From Rhodopila globiformis (lineage in GTDB: Bacteria > Pseudomonadota > Alphaproteobacteria > Acetobacterales > Acetobacteraceae), in NCBI RefSeq assembly GCF_002937115.1, contig NZ_NHRY01000241.1, positions 1 to 63,968 on the forward strand: DNA of 63,968 nucleotides. The letters are read 5' to 3'. Each line of letters opens with the position of its first letter. Position 1 is the first letter of the stretch. The translations under genes and the position numbers were made by a program. Below, in pieces: positions 1-9,762 of the stretch. The notes under the pieces were generated by a model. The model was not told where the DNA came from. It saw only the letters and a list, made by a program, of their open reading frames with translations, and did not search any database.

Positions 1-51
1 GAACGCCGCCTCGCTGAGGCCCTTTTGGAATTGCACCTTGTTCCGAGCCAT
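1..51 (-). mobile_element. IS1595-type transposase, N-terminal 17 codons (cut by window edge)
   Basis: The minus strand from an ATG at 49-51 reads MARNKVQFQKGLSEAAF and runs off the window. This opening is characteristic of IS1595/ISXO2-type transposases, which carry a zinc-ribbon followed by a DDE domain. Only 17 residues are visible, so neither integrity nor the exact IS terminus can be judged. The A+T-richer stretch at about 70-175 is a plausible location for the element's outer end, but I could not pick out the terminal repeat. Confidence 0.55.
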
Positions 52-186
52 TGCCACCGCCTCGCTACAACCGGATGTTCATGCTATGTATCATGCCCCA
101 GAGGCTGAGAAAAGTGCGTAAGCAGGAAGATCTATGTAGTCTTCTGTATATTCGATTAAGGCCGATCGGTAGCTGCTGGAGACGCC

Positions 187-2052
187 CTAACCCCGCCGCG
201 TCAGCCCCTCCGGCACGGCCGCGGCCAGCACCCCCAGGACCCGCTCGCCATACCGTTCCAGCTTGGACGCGCCAACGCCCTTGATCTGCGCCAGTTCCTC
301 CAGGCTGATCGGACGCATGGCGGCGATGTCGCGCAGCACCGAGTCGTGGAAGATGACGTAGGGCGGAATCCCCTGCCCTTTCGCCTCGGCCAGCCGCCAC
401 AGCCGCAGCGCCTCGTACAGGGTCTTGCTGTGCGGGTCCGCGGCCGCCGCGGCCGCCGCGGAGGCGGCAACCGGCGCCGGCTTCTCCGCCGGACGCGCGG
501 CCCGCGCCGGCGCCCGCCCCTCCTGCCGCAAAATCACCGGCCGTTCCCCGCGCAGGATCGGCCGCGCCTCCTCCTGCACCAGGTACAGCCCGCCGTGTCC
601 CTCAGTATCCACGTCCAGCGCCCGCAGCGCGATCAGTTGCCTTATCAGGCCGCGCCAGTAGGCCGGCGCATGCGCCGCGCCGATGCCGAACGTCTTCAGC
701 TTGTCGTGCCCGTGCCGCAGCACGCCCTCGGTCTTCTCCCCGCGCAGCACCGAGACGATGTGCGCGGCGCCAAAAATCTGGCTGGTGCGGTATACCGCCG
801 ACAGCGCCATCTGTGCCTCGGTCGTCGCATCCACCGTGACCGGCGGGACCTCGCAGTTGTCGCAGTGGCCGCAGTCGCACGGCAGCGTCTCGCCGAAACA
901 TCCCAGCAGCGACTTCGTGCGGCACGTCACCGTCTCGGTCAGAGCGACCATTTCCTCGAGCTTCGTCCGCATCACCCGCTTGCGGGCCTCGGGTGCCGCC
1001 GACTGCGCCAGCCAGTGCCGCGCCTGCGCCACATCCTGCCCGCCGTACAGCAGCAGCGTGTCGGAGGGATCGCCGTCGCGGCCGGCGCGGCCGATCTGCT
1101 GGTAGTAGGCCTCGGGGCTGTCCGGCATATCCAGGTGCACGACGAAGCGGACGTCGGGCCGATCGATGCCCATGCCGAAGGCGATGGTCGCCACCACCAC
1201 CACCGGCTCGCCGGAGCGGAACCGTGCCAGCGCCTGGCGCTTCAGCTCCGGGTCCAGGCCGGCGTGGAACGGCACGGCGGGAAAGCCCTTCTCCACCAGC
1301 TTGGCCGCCATCCGCTCGGTCTTGGCGCGGCTGCCGCAATAGACGATGCCGCAATCGCCGCGGTGCGCCTTCAGGAAGTCCAGCAGTTGCGCGGTTTCGC
1401 CAACCTTCGGCGCGGCCGACAGGCGCAGGTTCGGGCGGTGGAAGCTGGAGACGAACACCTTCGCCTGCTGCATCCGCAGCGCCGCCAGGATGTCCTGCTG
1501 CGTCCGCGGGTCCGCCGTCGCGGTCAGCGCGACCCGTGGCACGCCGGGGAACATGTCGGGCAGGCGCGACAGTTCGCGGAACTCCGGCCGGAACTCGTGG
1601 CCCCATTGCGAGACGCAGTGCGCCTCGTCGATTGCCACCAGCGACAGGCGGATGTGCGACAGGCGCTCGGGCGTGCCGTAGCCCAGCAGCCGCTCGGGCG
1701 AGACGTACAGCAGGTCGAGCTGGCCGTCGAACAGGTCGCGGCCAATCAGCCGGGCCTCGTCCGGCGCGACTTCCGAGTGCAGCGCGCCGGCGTTGACGCC
1801 GACCTGGCGCAGCGCGGCGACCTGGTCGTCCATCAGCGCGATCAGCGGCGAGACGATCACCGCGGTGCCCGGGCGGCACAGCGCCGGCACCTGGTAGCAG
1901 ATGCTCTTGCCCCCGCCGGTCGGCATCAGCACCAGGGCGTCGCCGCCGGCCACGACGTGGCGCACCGCCGGTTCCTGCTGGCCGCGGAAGCCGGAGAAGC
2001 CGAACACCCGGCGCAGCACGCCGGCGGGATCGATCGTCGGGGTATCCAGCAT
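187..2052 (-). CDS. recQ: ATP-dependent DNA helicase RecQ
   Basis: A 3'-5' DNA helicase of 621 aa that acts in recombination repair and stalled-fork processing. The N-terminal RecA-like lobe carries Walker A ([12 protein letters not shown], about residue 43) and a DEAH box ([18 protein letters not shown]). The second lobe has the arginine-finger helix [10 protein letters not shown]. The RQC region has a four-cysteine zinc cluster (CDCGHCDNC and a preceding Cys near residue 380). A C-terminal HRDC domain begins near residue 535, after an Ala-rich linker. This is the full-length classical RecQ architecture. The ATG at 2052 is placed directly before the conserved helicase start. The gene stands alone, diverging from the ferritin-like gene that follows. 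Confidence 0.95.
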   Translation of the reverse strand: MLDTPTIDPAGVLRRVFGFSGFRGQQEPAVRHVVAGGDALVLMPTGGGKSICYQVPALCRPGTAVIVSPLIALMDDQVAALRQVGVNAGALHSEVAPDEARLIGRDLFDGQLDLLYVSPERLLGYGTPERLSHIRLSLVAIDEAHCVSQWGHEFRPEFRELSRLPDMFPGVPRVALTATADPRTQQDILAALRMQQAKVFVSSFHRPNLRLSAAPKVGETAQLLDFLKAHRGDCGIVYCGSRAKTERMAAKLVEKGFPAVPFHAGLDPELKRQALARFRSGEPVVVVATIAFGMGIDRPDVRFVVHLDMPDSPEAYYQQIGRAGRDGDPSDTLLLYGGQDVAQARHWLAQSAAPEARKRVMRTKLEEMVALTETVTCRTKSLLGCFGETLPCDCGHCDNCEVPPVTVDATTEAQMALSAVYRTSQIFGAAHIVSVLRGEKTEGVLRHGHDKLKTFGIGAAHAPAYWRGLIRQLIALRALDVDTEGHGGLYLVQEEARPILRGERPVILRQEGRAPARAARPAEKPAPVAASAAAAAAADPHSKTLYEALRLWRLAEAKGQGIPPYVIFHDSVLRDIAAMRPISLEELAQIKGVGASKLERYGERVLGVLAAAVPEGLTRRG

Positions 2053-2195
2053 CCGGCGCGGGTCACTCCAAACTCTGCCGAACAGCCGAATCGCCGCGGC
2101 AACTGGGAGTATAGGGCGAGCCGGCCCGTTTTTGCCACGCTCTCGTGACCGTGTGGGGCTTTGCAGAATGCCGATCAGACCGTATCTGAGCGCGG

Positions 2196-3113
2196 ATGTT
2201 GCCTTCTCAAGTCGAAATCGAAGCCGCCGACACGCGGGCGCGTGAATGGCACTGGCCGGAGCGGGGCGCGCTGCCCGTCGGCTCGGACGCCCATCGCGAC
2301 GCGGCGTGCCGGATGTTCCGCGACACGTTCAACCCGTACAAGCCGTCGGTGATCGACTGGCCGAAACTTGATCCCGACGCGCTGCAGCGGCTGACCAGCC
2401 TGCCGATCTGGGACATCGCCGTCAGCACCGAGAACAAGGCCAGCGCCCGGATGCTGCGCTATGGCGAATCGACGGCCGATCCAACCTGGCGCGAGGCCAT
2501 CGGCCAGAACGGCTGGGAGGAACAGCGCCACCGGGAGGTGCTGTCCCACCTCGTCACCAGCTATGGCATCCCGCTGGCGCCCGAGGCCTCGGACACGCCG
2601 CCAGCAGACCGGGAATGGGGCTACCTGGTCACCGGCTTTTCCGAATGCATCGACAGCTTCTTCGCCTTCGGCCTGTTCGAGCTGGCCCGCCGGTCCGGCT
2701 ACTTCCCGGCCGAGCTGGTGGAGACGTTCGAGCCGGTGATCCAGGAGGAAGCCCGCCACATCCTGCTGTTCGCCAACTGGCTCGCCTGGCACCGCAAGCG
2801 GCTCGGGCCGTGGCAGCGCCTGCGGTTCGAGCTGCGGGTGGCGCAGGCGTGGATCTTCCTGGCGTACGAGCGCATCGGCCTGGCCAAGGACATCGACGGC
2901 GGCGGCAAGCAGGCGCCGGACAACAACTTCACCCTGACCGGCGGGCAGGCGCTGAGCGACCGCGACCTGAGTCCGTTCGGCCTGATGGCGATCTGCCTGA
3001 GCGAGAACGACCGCCGCTTCGCCGGCTACGACACCCGCCTGCTGCGGCCGACGACCACGCCGGCGCTGGCCCGTCTTGCGGTGCGGATCGGGCGGCTGCT
3101 GAAGCGGGCCTGA
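2196..3113 (+). CDS. Ferritin-like di-iron domain protein
   Basis: A 305-aa soluble protein of unknown physiological role. It shows the ligand set of a four-helix-bundle di-iron carboxylate protein: E79 in ENKAS, E109 and H112 in EEQRH, E150 in FSECID, and E185 and H188 in EEARH. That is the E / ExxH / E / ExxH pattern of ferritin-like proteins. Many alphaproteobacteria carry such uncharacterised ferritin-like proteins of about 300 aa; iron or oxygen chemistry is expected, but the substrate is unknown. No signal peptide is visible, so it should be cytoplasmic. Its stop codon lies at the left edge of a palindromic element that may act as a terminator. Confidence 0.75.
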   Translation: MLPSQVEIEAADTRAREWHWPERGALPVGSDAHRDAACRMFRDTFNPYKPSVIDWPKLDPDALQRLTSLPIWDIAVSTENKASARMLRYGESTADPTWREAIGQNGWEEQRHREVLSHLVTSYGIPLAPEASDTPPADREWGYLVTGFSECIDSFFAFGLFELARRSGYFPAELVETFEPVIQEEARHILLFANWLAWHRKRLGPWQRLRFELRVAQAWIFLAYERIGLAKDIDGGGKQAPDNNFTLTGGQALSDRDLSPFGLMAICLSENDRRFAGYDTRLLRPTTTPALARLAVRIGRLLKRA

Positions 3114-3215
3114 TACCAACCCGCCGAAAAATGGCTCCATCCATCGCACAGTAAGCCTCTGATATTGGCTACATCTTCGCAGTCGGGATGGGTGATTCTT
3201 TAGGCGGGTTGGTAT
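3113..3215. repeat. 103-bp palindromic (MITE-like) element
   Basis: Arms at 3113-3125 and 3203-3215 are a perfect 13-bp inverted repeat (ATACCAACCCGCC and its complement). Pairing continues imperfectly inward for about another 17 bp (GAAAAATGGCTCCATCC against GGATGGGTGATTCTTTA). The size and long imperfect terminal repeats resemble a miniature inverted-repeat element. The hairpin sits directly on the stop codon of the upstream gene and could also terminate its transcript. Confidence 0.55.
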
Positions 3216-3362
3216 GAGAGGGGGCGAGGTCGTCTCTGTCTCTATCGTCATGGCCTGGCTCGTCCGCCCCGTCGTCATGGCGGCCGCAGGGCCGCCATCC
3301 ACGTCTGACGGTGCTGGACCAGCCCCGGTCCGTTGCCGGCCGGCAAGATAGCCCTGGTGCCG

Positions 3363-3600
3363 CCCGCCGGAGATTCAATCCCATTCCCGCAGCCGCCGCG
3401 GATCACGGGCCGGGCGGCAAAGGCGGTGTGTCACGCTCCGGTGGGGGCCTCTCCCGGCGAGCGGCATCGGGGGTTGAAAGTCTTTTCAGTGGGGTCAAGG
3501 CAACGACAGGGTGTGGATCGACTACCGGTTTTAACACGGAGTGAACGAAGGACGACGGAGGGCCACGAAGGGTGTGAACGAGTCAGGCGATGAAGCGCCG
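3363..3600. repeat. Left module of a GxxExxY-associated composite repeat (copy 1)
   Basis: Three words recur in order here and near 12.9-13.5 kb and 20.5-20.6 kb: a CCGCCGGAxAT-like start; then GGTCAAGGCA followed within about 40 bp by TTTTAACACGGAG; then CCACGAAGGGTGTGAACGAGTCA split over 3559-3582. The last word abuts the stop codon of the GxxExxY remnant on the minus strand. The 3216-3362 stretch before it holds only a REP palindrome (GTCATGGCGGCCGCAGGGC, about 3274-3300) and no gene. Confidence 0.5.
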
Positions 3601-3909
3601 CAGGCCGTCCTTCAGCCGGGTGGCGTGGCAATTCATCGGCAGGCCCTCCCGGATGGGACTCACGCGCGGATAGATCGGGACCCGGGCGTTGTGCGCCGGC
3701 AGCAGCGCGGCGACAGCCTTGACCGCGACGAGAACCGTGTCCACCACCAGGATGCCGGCGCGGAAGCCCGGCGTCAGGCTCCTGGCTTTATACATCACGG
3801 GCACTCCGGCCTCCCGCTGGAACGGAATGCCGGCTTGCGCAGTTCGTCGCATAGGCAGGCGGCATACACCGGTCAGAGCAGGCCCGGACCGCCGGTCCTG
3901 AAATGTCAT
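3583..3909 (-). pseudogene. Decayed GxxExxY-family (PDDEXK-like) protein gene
   Basis: The 108-aa frame aligns in its last 85 residues with the intact GxxExxY proteins at 40884-41264 and 43564-43944. Shared elements include AGIPFQREAGVPV, the YKA step, LLPAHNA for LLPVHEA, a degraded LRLSGIREGLLMNF and the ending RLKDGLRRFIA. The N-terminal third with the G-x-x-E-x-x-Y signature is missing. The acidic residues of the PDDEXK core are lost: D70 aligns with Gly and E80 with Ala, while K82 is kept. The frame is open, but the domain cannot be functional. It is treated as a remnant, and the short tail of the same gene recurs near 13.45 and 20.6 kb. Confidence 0.7.
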
Positions 3910-4327
3910 TGAAGTGCGAAGCCGCCCTGGCCGTTGGCATTTGCATCCTCCCAGAGCCTGCGTGTGCAGGTGGGCGCCGGGTACCGAAACCAGGGTTCCG
4001 GCAGAGCCAGCTCCCGAGGGAGTTGCTTACTGGCCCAGGGGATGTCTTGCCTGACGCACCGGGCAGCCCGCATCGCTAACCTAGGCAAGCAGGAGGCTCC
4101 CGGCAATGGCTTCCGTGGTGCACATGCTCGATTATGCCGGATCGCCGCACGGACCGGCATCCGGACGGCATCCGCAACCACACCGGCGGCCGGCGCCGGA
4201 AAACATGCGGTTGGCCGCCCGCCGCCATGACGAGGTTGTAACAGCGGTGCCGCAGGATCGTCTGGTAAGACTGGCGCGAACGCGATACGCCCCGATATTG
4301 CCATCGGCTTGCTGAAGCATCCCCTGC
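3910..4327. other. Gap with no recognised gene
   Basis: 418 bp between the GxxExxY remnant and the efflux adaptor. A minus-strand frame (3906-4304) is open but resembles no family that I recognise. The last 100 bp are the only place for the efflux operon promoter. Confidence 0.4.
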
Positions 4328-5593
4328 ATGGACTCTTCCTTGGACGCCCTGACCCGAGACCCTGTCCGGCCCCGCTCCCGGTCCCGCCTGCGCAAAGGCC
4401 GCATGGTGCTGCTGTGCCTGCTGGCGCTCGCGGCGATCGTCTATGCGGTCTGGTTCTTCCCCGCCGCGCCGCCGCCGAAAAAGATGGACACCGCTGCCAC
4501 CCAGGCGATCCCCGTGGTGACCGCGGCCGCCGGGTCCCGGGATATCCCGATCTACCAGGACGGCCTCGGCACCGTGCAGGCGTTCTATACCGTCACCCTC
4601 AAGGCGATGGTCGACGGTCCGCTGGTCGCGGTGAATTTCCGGGAAGGCCAGGCCGTCCACAAGGGCGACGTCCTGGCGCAGATCGATCCCCGCATCTACC
4701 AGGCGGCGCTGGACACCGCCGTCGCCAAGAAAGCGCAGGACGAGGCGCAACTCGCCAACGCCCGCCTGGACCTCGCCCGCTATGAGAAACTGGTGGCGCG
4801 GAACTATGCCTCGGCGCAGCAGGCCGACACCGCCAAGGCGCAGGTGGCGGAGTTCGTGGCGCTGGTGCAGCAGGACCAGGCGCAGATCGACAATGCCCGC
4901 ACCAACCTCAGCTACACCAGGATCACCGCGCCGATCGACGGGCTGACCGGCATCCGGCTGGTCGATCCGGGCAACATCGTGCATGCGGCGGACACCACCG
5001 GGATCGTCGTCATCACCCAGCTGCAGCCGATTTCCGTGGTGTTCACCCTGCCGCAGCAGGCGCTGCCGGCGGTGGCGCAGGCGATGGCGTCCGGGCCGGC
5101 GCCGGTGCTGGCGCTGGCGCAGGACGCGCCCGGCCAACCGGCGCAGGTGCTGGACACCGGCACGCTGACGGTGCTGGACAACCAGGTCGACACCACCACC
5201 GGCACCATCAGGCTGAAAGCCACATTCCCCAACCCCGCGCACCGCCTGTGGCCCGGCGGCTTCGTCGGCGTCCGGCTGCGCACCGGGATCGCCCGGGACG
5301 CGACCGTGGTGCCGCCCGCCGGCGTCCAGCGCGGGCCGCGTGGGCCGTATGTCTTCGTGGTCAACCCGGGCAACACGGCGAGGCGCCAGCCGGTCACCGT
5401 CGGCTATGAGGACCAGGACGTCTCCATCATCAGCAGCGGCGTGAAACCGGGGGACGAGGTGGTGGTGGACGGCGCCTCCCGCCTGTCGGACGGCACCCGG
5501 GTCACCATCACCGCCCCCGACTCCACCCCGTCGGTGCCGGAGCAGCCGACGGCGCCGGGCACCAACCGGCAGCGGTCGCGCGCGGCCGGGTAG
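4328..5593 (+). CDS. mdtA: RND efflux periplasmic adaptor subunit (MdtA-like)
   Basis: Membrane-fusion protein of 421 aa linking an RND pump to the outer-membrane channel. One N-terminal membrane anchor spans about residues 26-44 (MVLLCLLALAAIVYAVWFF). The lipoyl/barrel-sandwich halves follow (LKAMVDGPLVAVNFREGQ, then LSYTRITAPIDGLTGIR), separated by the alpha-hairpin (about 115-185, rich in Ala/Gln/Asp). Beta-barrel and membrane-proximal domains come after (PGGFVGVRLRTG, PPAGVQRGPRGPYVFVV). Sequence style is that of MdtA/AcrA. It is first in a unit with the two pump genes downstream, from which it is separated by a palindromic repeat. Confidence 0.9.
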   Translation: MDSSLDALTRDPVRPRSRSRLRKGRMVLLCLLALAAIVYAVWFFPAAPPPKKMDTAATQAIPVVTAAAGSRDIPIYQDGLGTVQAFYTVTLKAMVDGPLVAVNFREGQAVHKGDVLAQIDPRIYQAALDTAVAKKAQDEAQLANARLDLARYEKLVARNYASAQQADTAKAQVAEFVALVQQDQAQIDNARTNLSYTRITAPIDGLTGIRLVDPGNIVHAADTTGIVVITQLQPISVVFTLPQQALPAVAQAMASGPAPVLALAQDAPGQPAQVLDTGTLTVLDNQVDTTTGTIRLKATFPNPAHRLWPGGFVGVRLRTGIARDATVVPPAGVQRGPRGPYVFVVNPGNTARRQPVTVGYEDQDVSIISSGVKPGDEVVVDGASRLSDGTRVTITAPDSTPSVPEQPTAPGTNRQRSRAAG

Positions 5594-5600
5594 GGCGTGA

Positions 5601-5776
5601 TGCGGAACAACCGCTACGATTGTCGCACGGACGGGCCAACCGTCATGGCCGGCGCAGGCCGGCCATCCACGCTTTGCAGTGCTGATCGCGCCACAGGCGT
5701 GGATGGTGGGCCTGCGCCCACCATGACGTCGAGGGGCCGGTGCGCCGGCCCCGGCGAATCGGTTATTTCGCCCCAA
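5601..5776. repeat. Nested palindromic repeat, family B (full copy)
   Basis: About 175 bp. Outer arms end in AACAACCG (left) and CGGTTATT (right). Inside are two REP palindromes facing each other: CGTCATGGCCGGCGCAGGC with CATCCACGC, and GGCGTGGATGG with a complementary CACCATGACG. The same arrangement recurs at 14741-14852 and 20682-20853, and a stripped hairpin version follows livM. It lies between mdtA and mdtB and could shape relative expression of the two. Confidence 0.6.
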
Positions 5777-5787
5777 GTCCCTGGCGC

Positions 5788-8700
5788 ATGAACATCTCGG
5801 CGCCCTTCATCGCTCGTCCCATCGCCACCTGGCTGCTGGCCGTCGCCATCCTGCTGGCTGGGTTCCTGGGCTACCGCGCGCTGCCGGTCTCGGCGCTGCC
5901 CGAGGTGGATTTCCCGACCATCCAGGTGGTGACCCAACTGCCCGGCGCCAGCCCGGAAACCATCGAGACGCTGGTCACCGCCTCGCTGGAACGGCAGTTC
6001 GGCCAGATCCCGGGGCTGGAGCTGATGACCTCGCAGAGCGCCGAGGGCACCAGCCAGATCACCCTGCAGTTCGGCCTGCAGCGGTCGATGGACAACGCGG
6101 CGCAGGACGTGCAGGCGGCGATCGACGCGGCGTCGGCCACCCTGCCGCCGAACCTGCCGTATCCGCCGGTCTACTCCAAGGTGAACCCGGCGGACGCGCC
6201 GATCCTGACGCTGGCGCTGACCTCCGACACCGTGCCGATCGACGTCGTCAGCGACGCGGCGGACACGCTGCTGCAGCCGAAGTTCTCGGAGATCGCCGGC
6301 GTCGGGCGCGTCACCGTGCAGGGCGGCATGCGGCCGGCGGTGCGGGTGCGGGTCGATCCGGCGCGGCTCGCGGCCTACGGCATGTCGATGGAGGATGTCC
6401 GCACCGCCGTGGCCGCCGCCAACGTCAACGGCGCCAAAGGCGGGTTCGACGGGCCGCGCCAGTCCTTCGCGCTGGGCGCCAACGACCAGTTGGTCGATGC
6501 GGCGGCCTATCGGAACCTGATCGTCGCTTGGCGCAACGGCGCGCCGGTGCGGCTGTCGGCGGTGGGCAGCGTCGTCGCCGGGGTGGAGAACGCCCGCGTC
6601 TCGGCGCTCTATGACGGCACGCCGGCGGTGGTGCTGGACATCCAGCGCCAGCCGGGGGCCAACATCGTCGAGACGGTGCAGGCGATCAAGGACGCGATGC
6701 CGCGGCTGCAGAAGGCCATGCCGTCGGGCGTGAAGATCGCCATCGTCACCGACCGCACCGAGACGATCCGGGCCAGCGTCGCCGACGTGCAGTACACACT
6801 GGTGATGTCGGTGCTGCTGGTGGTGCTGGTGATCTTCGTCTTCCTGCGCAGCGCCCGCGCCACCTTCATCCCCGCCGTCGCCCTGCCGCTGTCGCTGATC
6901 GGCACCTTCGGCATCATGCAGATGCTGGGCTTCGGCCTGGACAACCTGTCACTGATGGCGCTGACCGTCGCCACCGGGTTCGTCGTCGACGACGCCATCG
7001 TCATGATCGAGAACGTCGTGCGCTTCATCGAGCGCGGCGTCCCCCCGCTGGAAGCCGCCTTCCGCGGCGCCGCGCAGATCGGCTTCACCATCGTTTCGCT
7101 AACGGTGTCGCTGATCGCCGTGTTCATCCCGCTGCTGTTCATGACCGGCGTGGTCGGGCGGCTGTTCAAGGAGTTCTCGGTCACCCTGGCGGTGGCCGTG
7201 GTGGTTTCGGCCGCGGTGTCGCTGACCCTGACGCCGATGATGTGCGGGCGGCTGCTGCGCTCGGCCGCCGACGAGAAGTCGGGCTGGCTCGCGCGGCTGA
7301 GCGAGCGCGGCTTCGACCGCCTGCTGGCCGGCTACCGGCGGACCCTGGACTGGAGCTTCGGCCACCACCGCCTGGTGCTGCTGATTGGCGCGGCGACGCT
7401 GGCCGGCACGCTCGGCCTGTATGCGGTCGTCCCCAAGGGATTCCTGCCGCGCCAGGACACCGGGGTGGTGCTGGCGATGACCGAGGCGGCGCAGAGCGTC
7501 TCGATCCAGAAGCTGGTGGACCTGCAATCGCGGATGGCGGCGATCATCCGGCAGGACCCGGCGGTCACCGGCGTGGTGTCGTTCGTCGGCGCCGGGACGA
7601 TCAACACCACGCCGAACACCGGGCGGCTGACCATCGCGCTGAAGCCGGTGGGCCAGCGCGCGCCCATGGACACCGTGATCGCGCGCCTGCAGGCGGCCAT
7701 CGGCGGCATCCCCGGCATCACCGCGTTCTTCCAGCCGGTGCAGGACGTGCAGATCAGCACGCGGGTCAGCCGCACCGCCTACCAGTACACGCTGATGGAT
7801 ACCGACGCGGCGGAACTGGCCGCCTGGGCGCCGCGGCTGAAGCGGAAGCTGGCCACCCTGCCGGAACTGCGGAACGTCGCCAGCGACCAGCAGGACGACG
7901 GCTTCCGCACCATGATCACGGTGGACCGCGACGCCGCCATGCGCCTGGGCGTGACGATGCAGGCGATCCAGGACACGCTCTACGACGCGTTCGGGCAGCG
8001 GCAGATCTCCACCATCTTCTCCCAGGCCAACCAGTACCGCGTGGTGCTGGAGGCCGATCCGCTGTGGCAGGCGGACCCCGACAGCCTGCGGCTGCTGCGG
8101 GTGCCGGGCGGCAACAGCATATCGGTGCCGAGCGCGACCTCGGGCACGACGACGACCTCGGGCCCGAGCACGGGGATATCGGGCACGGGCGCGGCCTCCG
8201 GCACCGCCAAGGCCGCCGCGGTGACGACGGGCGCCAATGTCGTCCCGGCCACGCCGATGCCGCAGGTGCCGCTGTCGGCCATCGCCCGGATCAAGCGGGT
8301 CACGGCGCCGCTGGTGATCAGCCACCAGGAGCAGTTCCCGGCGATCACGCTGAGCTTCGACCTGGCCCCCGGCTACGCGCTGGGCCAGGCGATCGACGCG
8401 GTGGCGCGCGCCGAGACGGCGATCGGCATGCCGCAGACGATCACCGGCAGCTATTCCGGCGACGCCGAGGAGTTCCGCAAGACGCTGTCGGCGGAACCGT
8501 GGCTGATCCTGGCGGCGGTGGTCGTGATCTACATCGTGCTGGGCGTGCTGTATGAAAGCTGGATCCACCCTGTCACCATCCTGTCCACCCTGCCCTCGGC
8601 CGGCATCGGCGCGCTGCTGGCGCTGATGGCCTGCGGCATCGACCTGTCGCTGGTGGCGCTGGTCGGGATCGTGCTGCTGATGGGCATCGTGAAGAAGAAC

Positions 8701-9024
8701 GCCATCATGATGGTGGACTTCGCCATCGAGGCCGAGCGGACGCGCGGCCTGCCGCCTCATGCGGCGATGCGGGAGGCCTGCCTGCTGCGCTTCCGCCCGA
8801 TCATGATGACGACGATGGCGGCGCTGCTGGGCGCGCTGCCGCTGGTGCTGGAGCGCGGCGCCGGGTCGGAGCTGCGCTATCCGCTGGGCGTGACGATCAT
8901 CGGCGGGCTGCTGCTGTCGCAGTTCCTGACGCTGTACACGACGCCGGCGATCTATCTGGCGTTCGAGCGGATGCGGTTGCGGCTGTCCGGCCCGAGCGCG
9001 CCGGAACCGGCGGCGGCGGAGTAG
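5788..9024 (+). CDS. mdtB: RND efflux pump inner-membrane subunit (MdtB-like)
   Basis: Proton-driven multidrug exporter of 1078 aa in the HAE1/AcrB superfamily. The start is the ATG at 5788, because the protein then begins MNISAPFIARPIATWLL, the usual RND N-terminus with the first membrane helix. Visible landmarks are the porter-domain segments, the transmembrane block with GFVVDDAIVMIEN (paired acidic residues of TM4 for proton relay), the FKEFSVTLAVAVVVSA helix, and MGIVKKNAIMMVDFA near the C-terminus. An unusual Ser/Thr/Gly/Ala-rich insertion lies near residues 778-815, in the second periplasmic half; family members normally have a short loop there. Works with the MdtC-like pump encoded next, probably as a heterotrimer by analogy with MdtBC. 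Confidence 0.93.
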   Translation: MNISAPFIARPIATWLLAVAILLAGFLGYRALPVSALPEVDFPTIQVVTQLPGASPETIETLVTASLERQFGQIPGLELMTSQSAEGTSQITLQFGLQRSMDNAAQDVQAAIDAASATLPPNLPYPPVYSKVNPADAPILTLALTSDTVPIDVVSDAADTLLQPKFSEIAGVGRVTVQGGMRPAVRVRVDPARLAAYGMSMEDVRTAVAAANVNGAKGGFDGPRQSFALGANDQLVDAAAYRNLIVAWRNGAPVRLSAVGSVVAGVENARVSALYDGTPAVVLDIQRQPGANIVETVQAIKDAMPRLQKAMPSGVKIAIVTDRTETIRASVADVQYTLVMSVLLVVLVIFVFLRSARATFIPAVALPLSLIGTFGIMQMLGFGLDNLSLMALTVATGFVVDDAIVMIENVVRFIERGVPPLEAAFRGAAQIGFTIVSLTVSLIAVFIPLLFMTGVVGRLFKEFSVTLAVAVVVSAAVSLTLTPMMCGRLLRSAADEKSGWLARLSERGFDRLLAGYRRTLDWSFGHHRLVLLIGAATLAGTLGLYAVVPKGFLPRQDTGVVLAMTEAAQSVSIQKLVDLQSRMAAIIRQDPAVTGVVSFVGAGTINTTPNTGRLTIALKPVGQRAPMDTVIARLQAAIGGIPGITAFFQPVQDVQISTRVSRTAYQYTLMDTDAAELAAWAPRLKRKLATLPELRNVASDQQDDGFRTMITVDRDAAMRLGVTMQAIQDTLYDAFGQRQISTIFSQANQYRVVLEADPLWQADPDSLRLLRVPGGNSISVPSATSGTTTTSGPSTGISGTGAASGTAKAAAVTTGANVVPATPMPQVPLSAIARIKRVTAPLVISHQEQFPAITLSFDLAPGYALGQAIDAVARAETAIGMPQTITGSYSGDAEEFRKTLSAEPWLILAAVVVIYIVLGVLYESWIHPVTILSTLPSAGIGALLALMACGIDLSLVALVGIVLLMGIVKKNAIMMVDFAIEAERTRGLPPHAAMREACLLRFRPIMMTTMAALLGALPLVLERGAGSELRYPLGVTIIGGLLLSQFLTLYTTPAIYLAFERMRLRLSGPSAPEPAAAE

Positions 9025-9092
9025 CGGGATGGCGCATAATCCCGTCGCGGTTGGGAGCGAACGACCGTCAAGCGGCGGAGCAGGGTCGTCGT

Positions 9093-9405
9093 GCCATCGT
9101 CATGGCCGGGCGTGTCCCGGCCATCCGCGCTTCGACGGTGGGGGGTGGATGGCCGGGACACGCCCTGCGCAATGCACACATCCTGGAAACGAGTGGGAAA
9201 TGACCGTAAAATCAAGTGCTTGCCTGGGCGCCAAGAGCGTTCCCCCATCGTCATGGCCCGGCTTGTCCGGGCCACCTGTCGCGGCACACGTGCTGGAATA
9301 GGTGGCCCGGACAAGCCGGGCCATGACGAAAGGGAAACGCAGCGGCGGACCGTTTCCGAGATCTGTGCATCCCGTAGGGACACGCCCGGCCATGACGGAG
9401 AAAGT
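9093..9405. repeat. Nested palindromic repeat, family A (copy 1)
   Basis: Core 9173-9370 (198 bp) begins TGCACACATCCTGGAAACG and ends with the related ATCTGTGCAT. Its centre is a large stem (CATGGCCCGGCTTGTCCGG against CCGGACAAGCCGGGCCATG). REP palindromes of the CGTCATGGCCGGGCGTGTCC type flank the core on both sides. Near-identical cores lie at 13143-13340 and, inverted, at 31176-31373. No gene is present in 9025-9475. Confidence 0.75.
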
Positions 9406-9475
9406 ACGATCCGCCCGCAGCGACGAGAGAGAACAGCCCAGCCACGACAGAGGGCGAACGGCCCGCCCTGTGACA

Positions 9476-9670
9476 TCATTCCCCCAGCGCCCGGTCGACC
9501 GAGCGGCCGGCCTTCTGGGCCGGGCCCTGCGGCGGATTCAGCGTGTCCTGCACCTTCTGCCCAGCCTGATCCAGGCTCTGGCCGGCCTTCTCGGCGGGAC
9601 CTTCCTGGTGGCAGGCGGCCAGGCTCGCCAGCATCACGGCGCAGGCGGCGATCATCAACGGTTTACGCAT
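9476..9670 (-). CDS. Small lipoprotein (64 aa)
   Basis: Begins at an ATG at 9670 preceded by AGAGGTG, a good ribosome-binding site. The protein opens with a typical lipoprotein signal, MRKPLMIAACAVMLASLAAC, giving a lipidated Cys20 after the LAAC lipobox. The remaining 44 residues form a charged, amphipathic, probably helical tail (EKAGQSLDQAGQKVQDTLN and a second, similar half). Two near-repeats of an EKAGQSLDQA/QKAGRSVDRA motif are visible. Function is unknown; it resembles short entericidin-like or YjbJ-style envelope peptides only in general layout. It lies antisense to, and between, the two RND pump genes. Confidence 0.65.
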   Translation of the reverse strand: MRKPLMIAACAVMLASLAACHQEGPAEKAGQSLDQAGQKVQDTLNPPQGPAQKAGRSVDRALGE

Positions 9671-9762
9671 AGGCACCTCTCGATTCAGCAGAACCGCCCT
9701 AACGACCGTGCCCGGCGCCGGTTGCACCCGGCCGGTTGGCATGGCTGGGTTTGGGGACGCGC

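Noticed and set aside
346..2148. 600-aa open frame opposite recQ
   Set aside because: Arginine/glutamine-rich shadow of recQ in high-GC DNA with no family resemblance; recQ itself is unambiguous.
3906..4304. 132-aa minus-strand frame before mdtA
   Set aside because: Open by chance in GC-rich DNA; no family resemblance or ribosome-binding site that I could support.
7099..8760. 553-aa open frame opposite mdtB
   Set aside because: His/Arg/Asp-rich antisense shadow typical of GC-rich third positions; no domain.
9093..9405. Regular palindromes considered as a CRISPR array
   Set aside because: Repeats are palindromic, differently spaced and occur as isolated units elsewhere; no cas genes are present.
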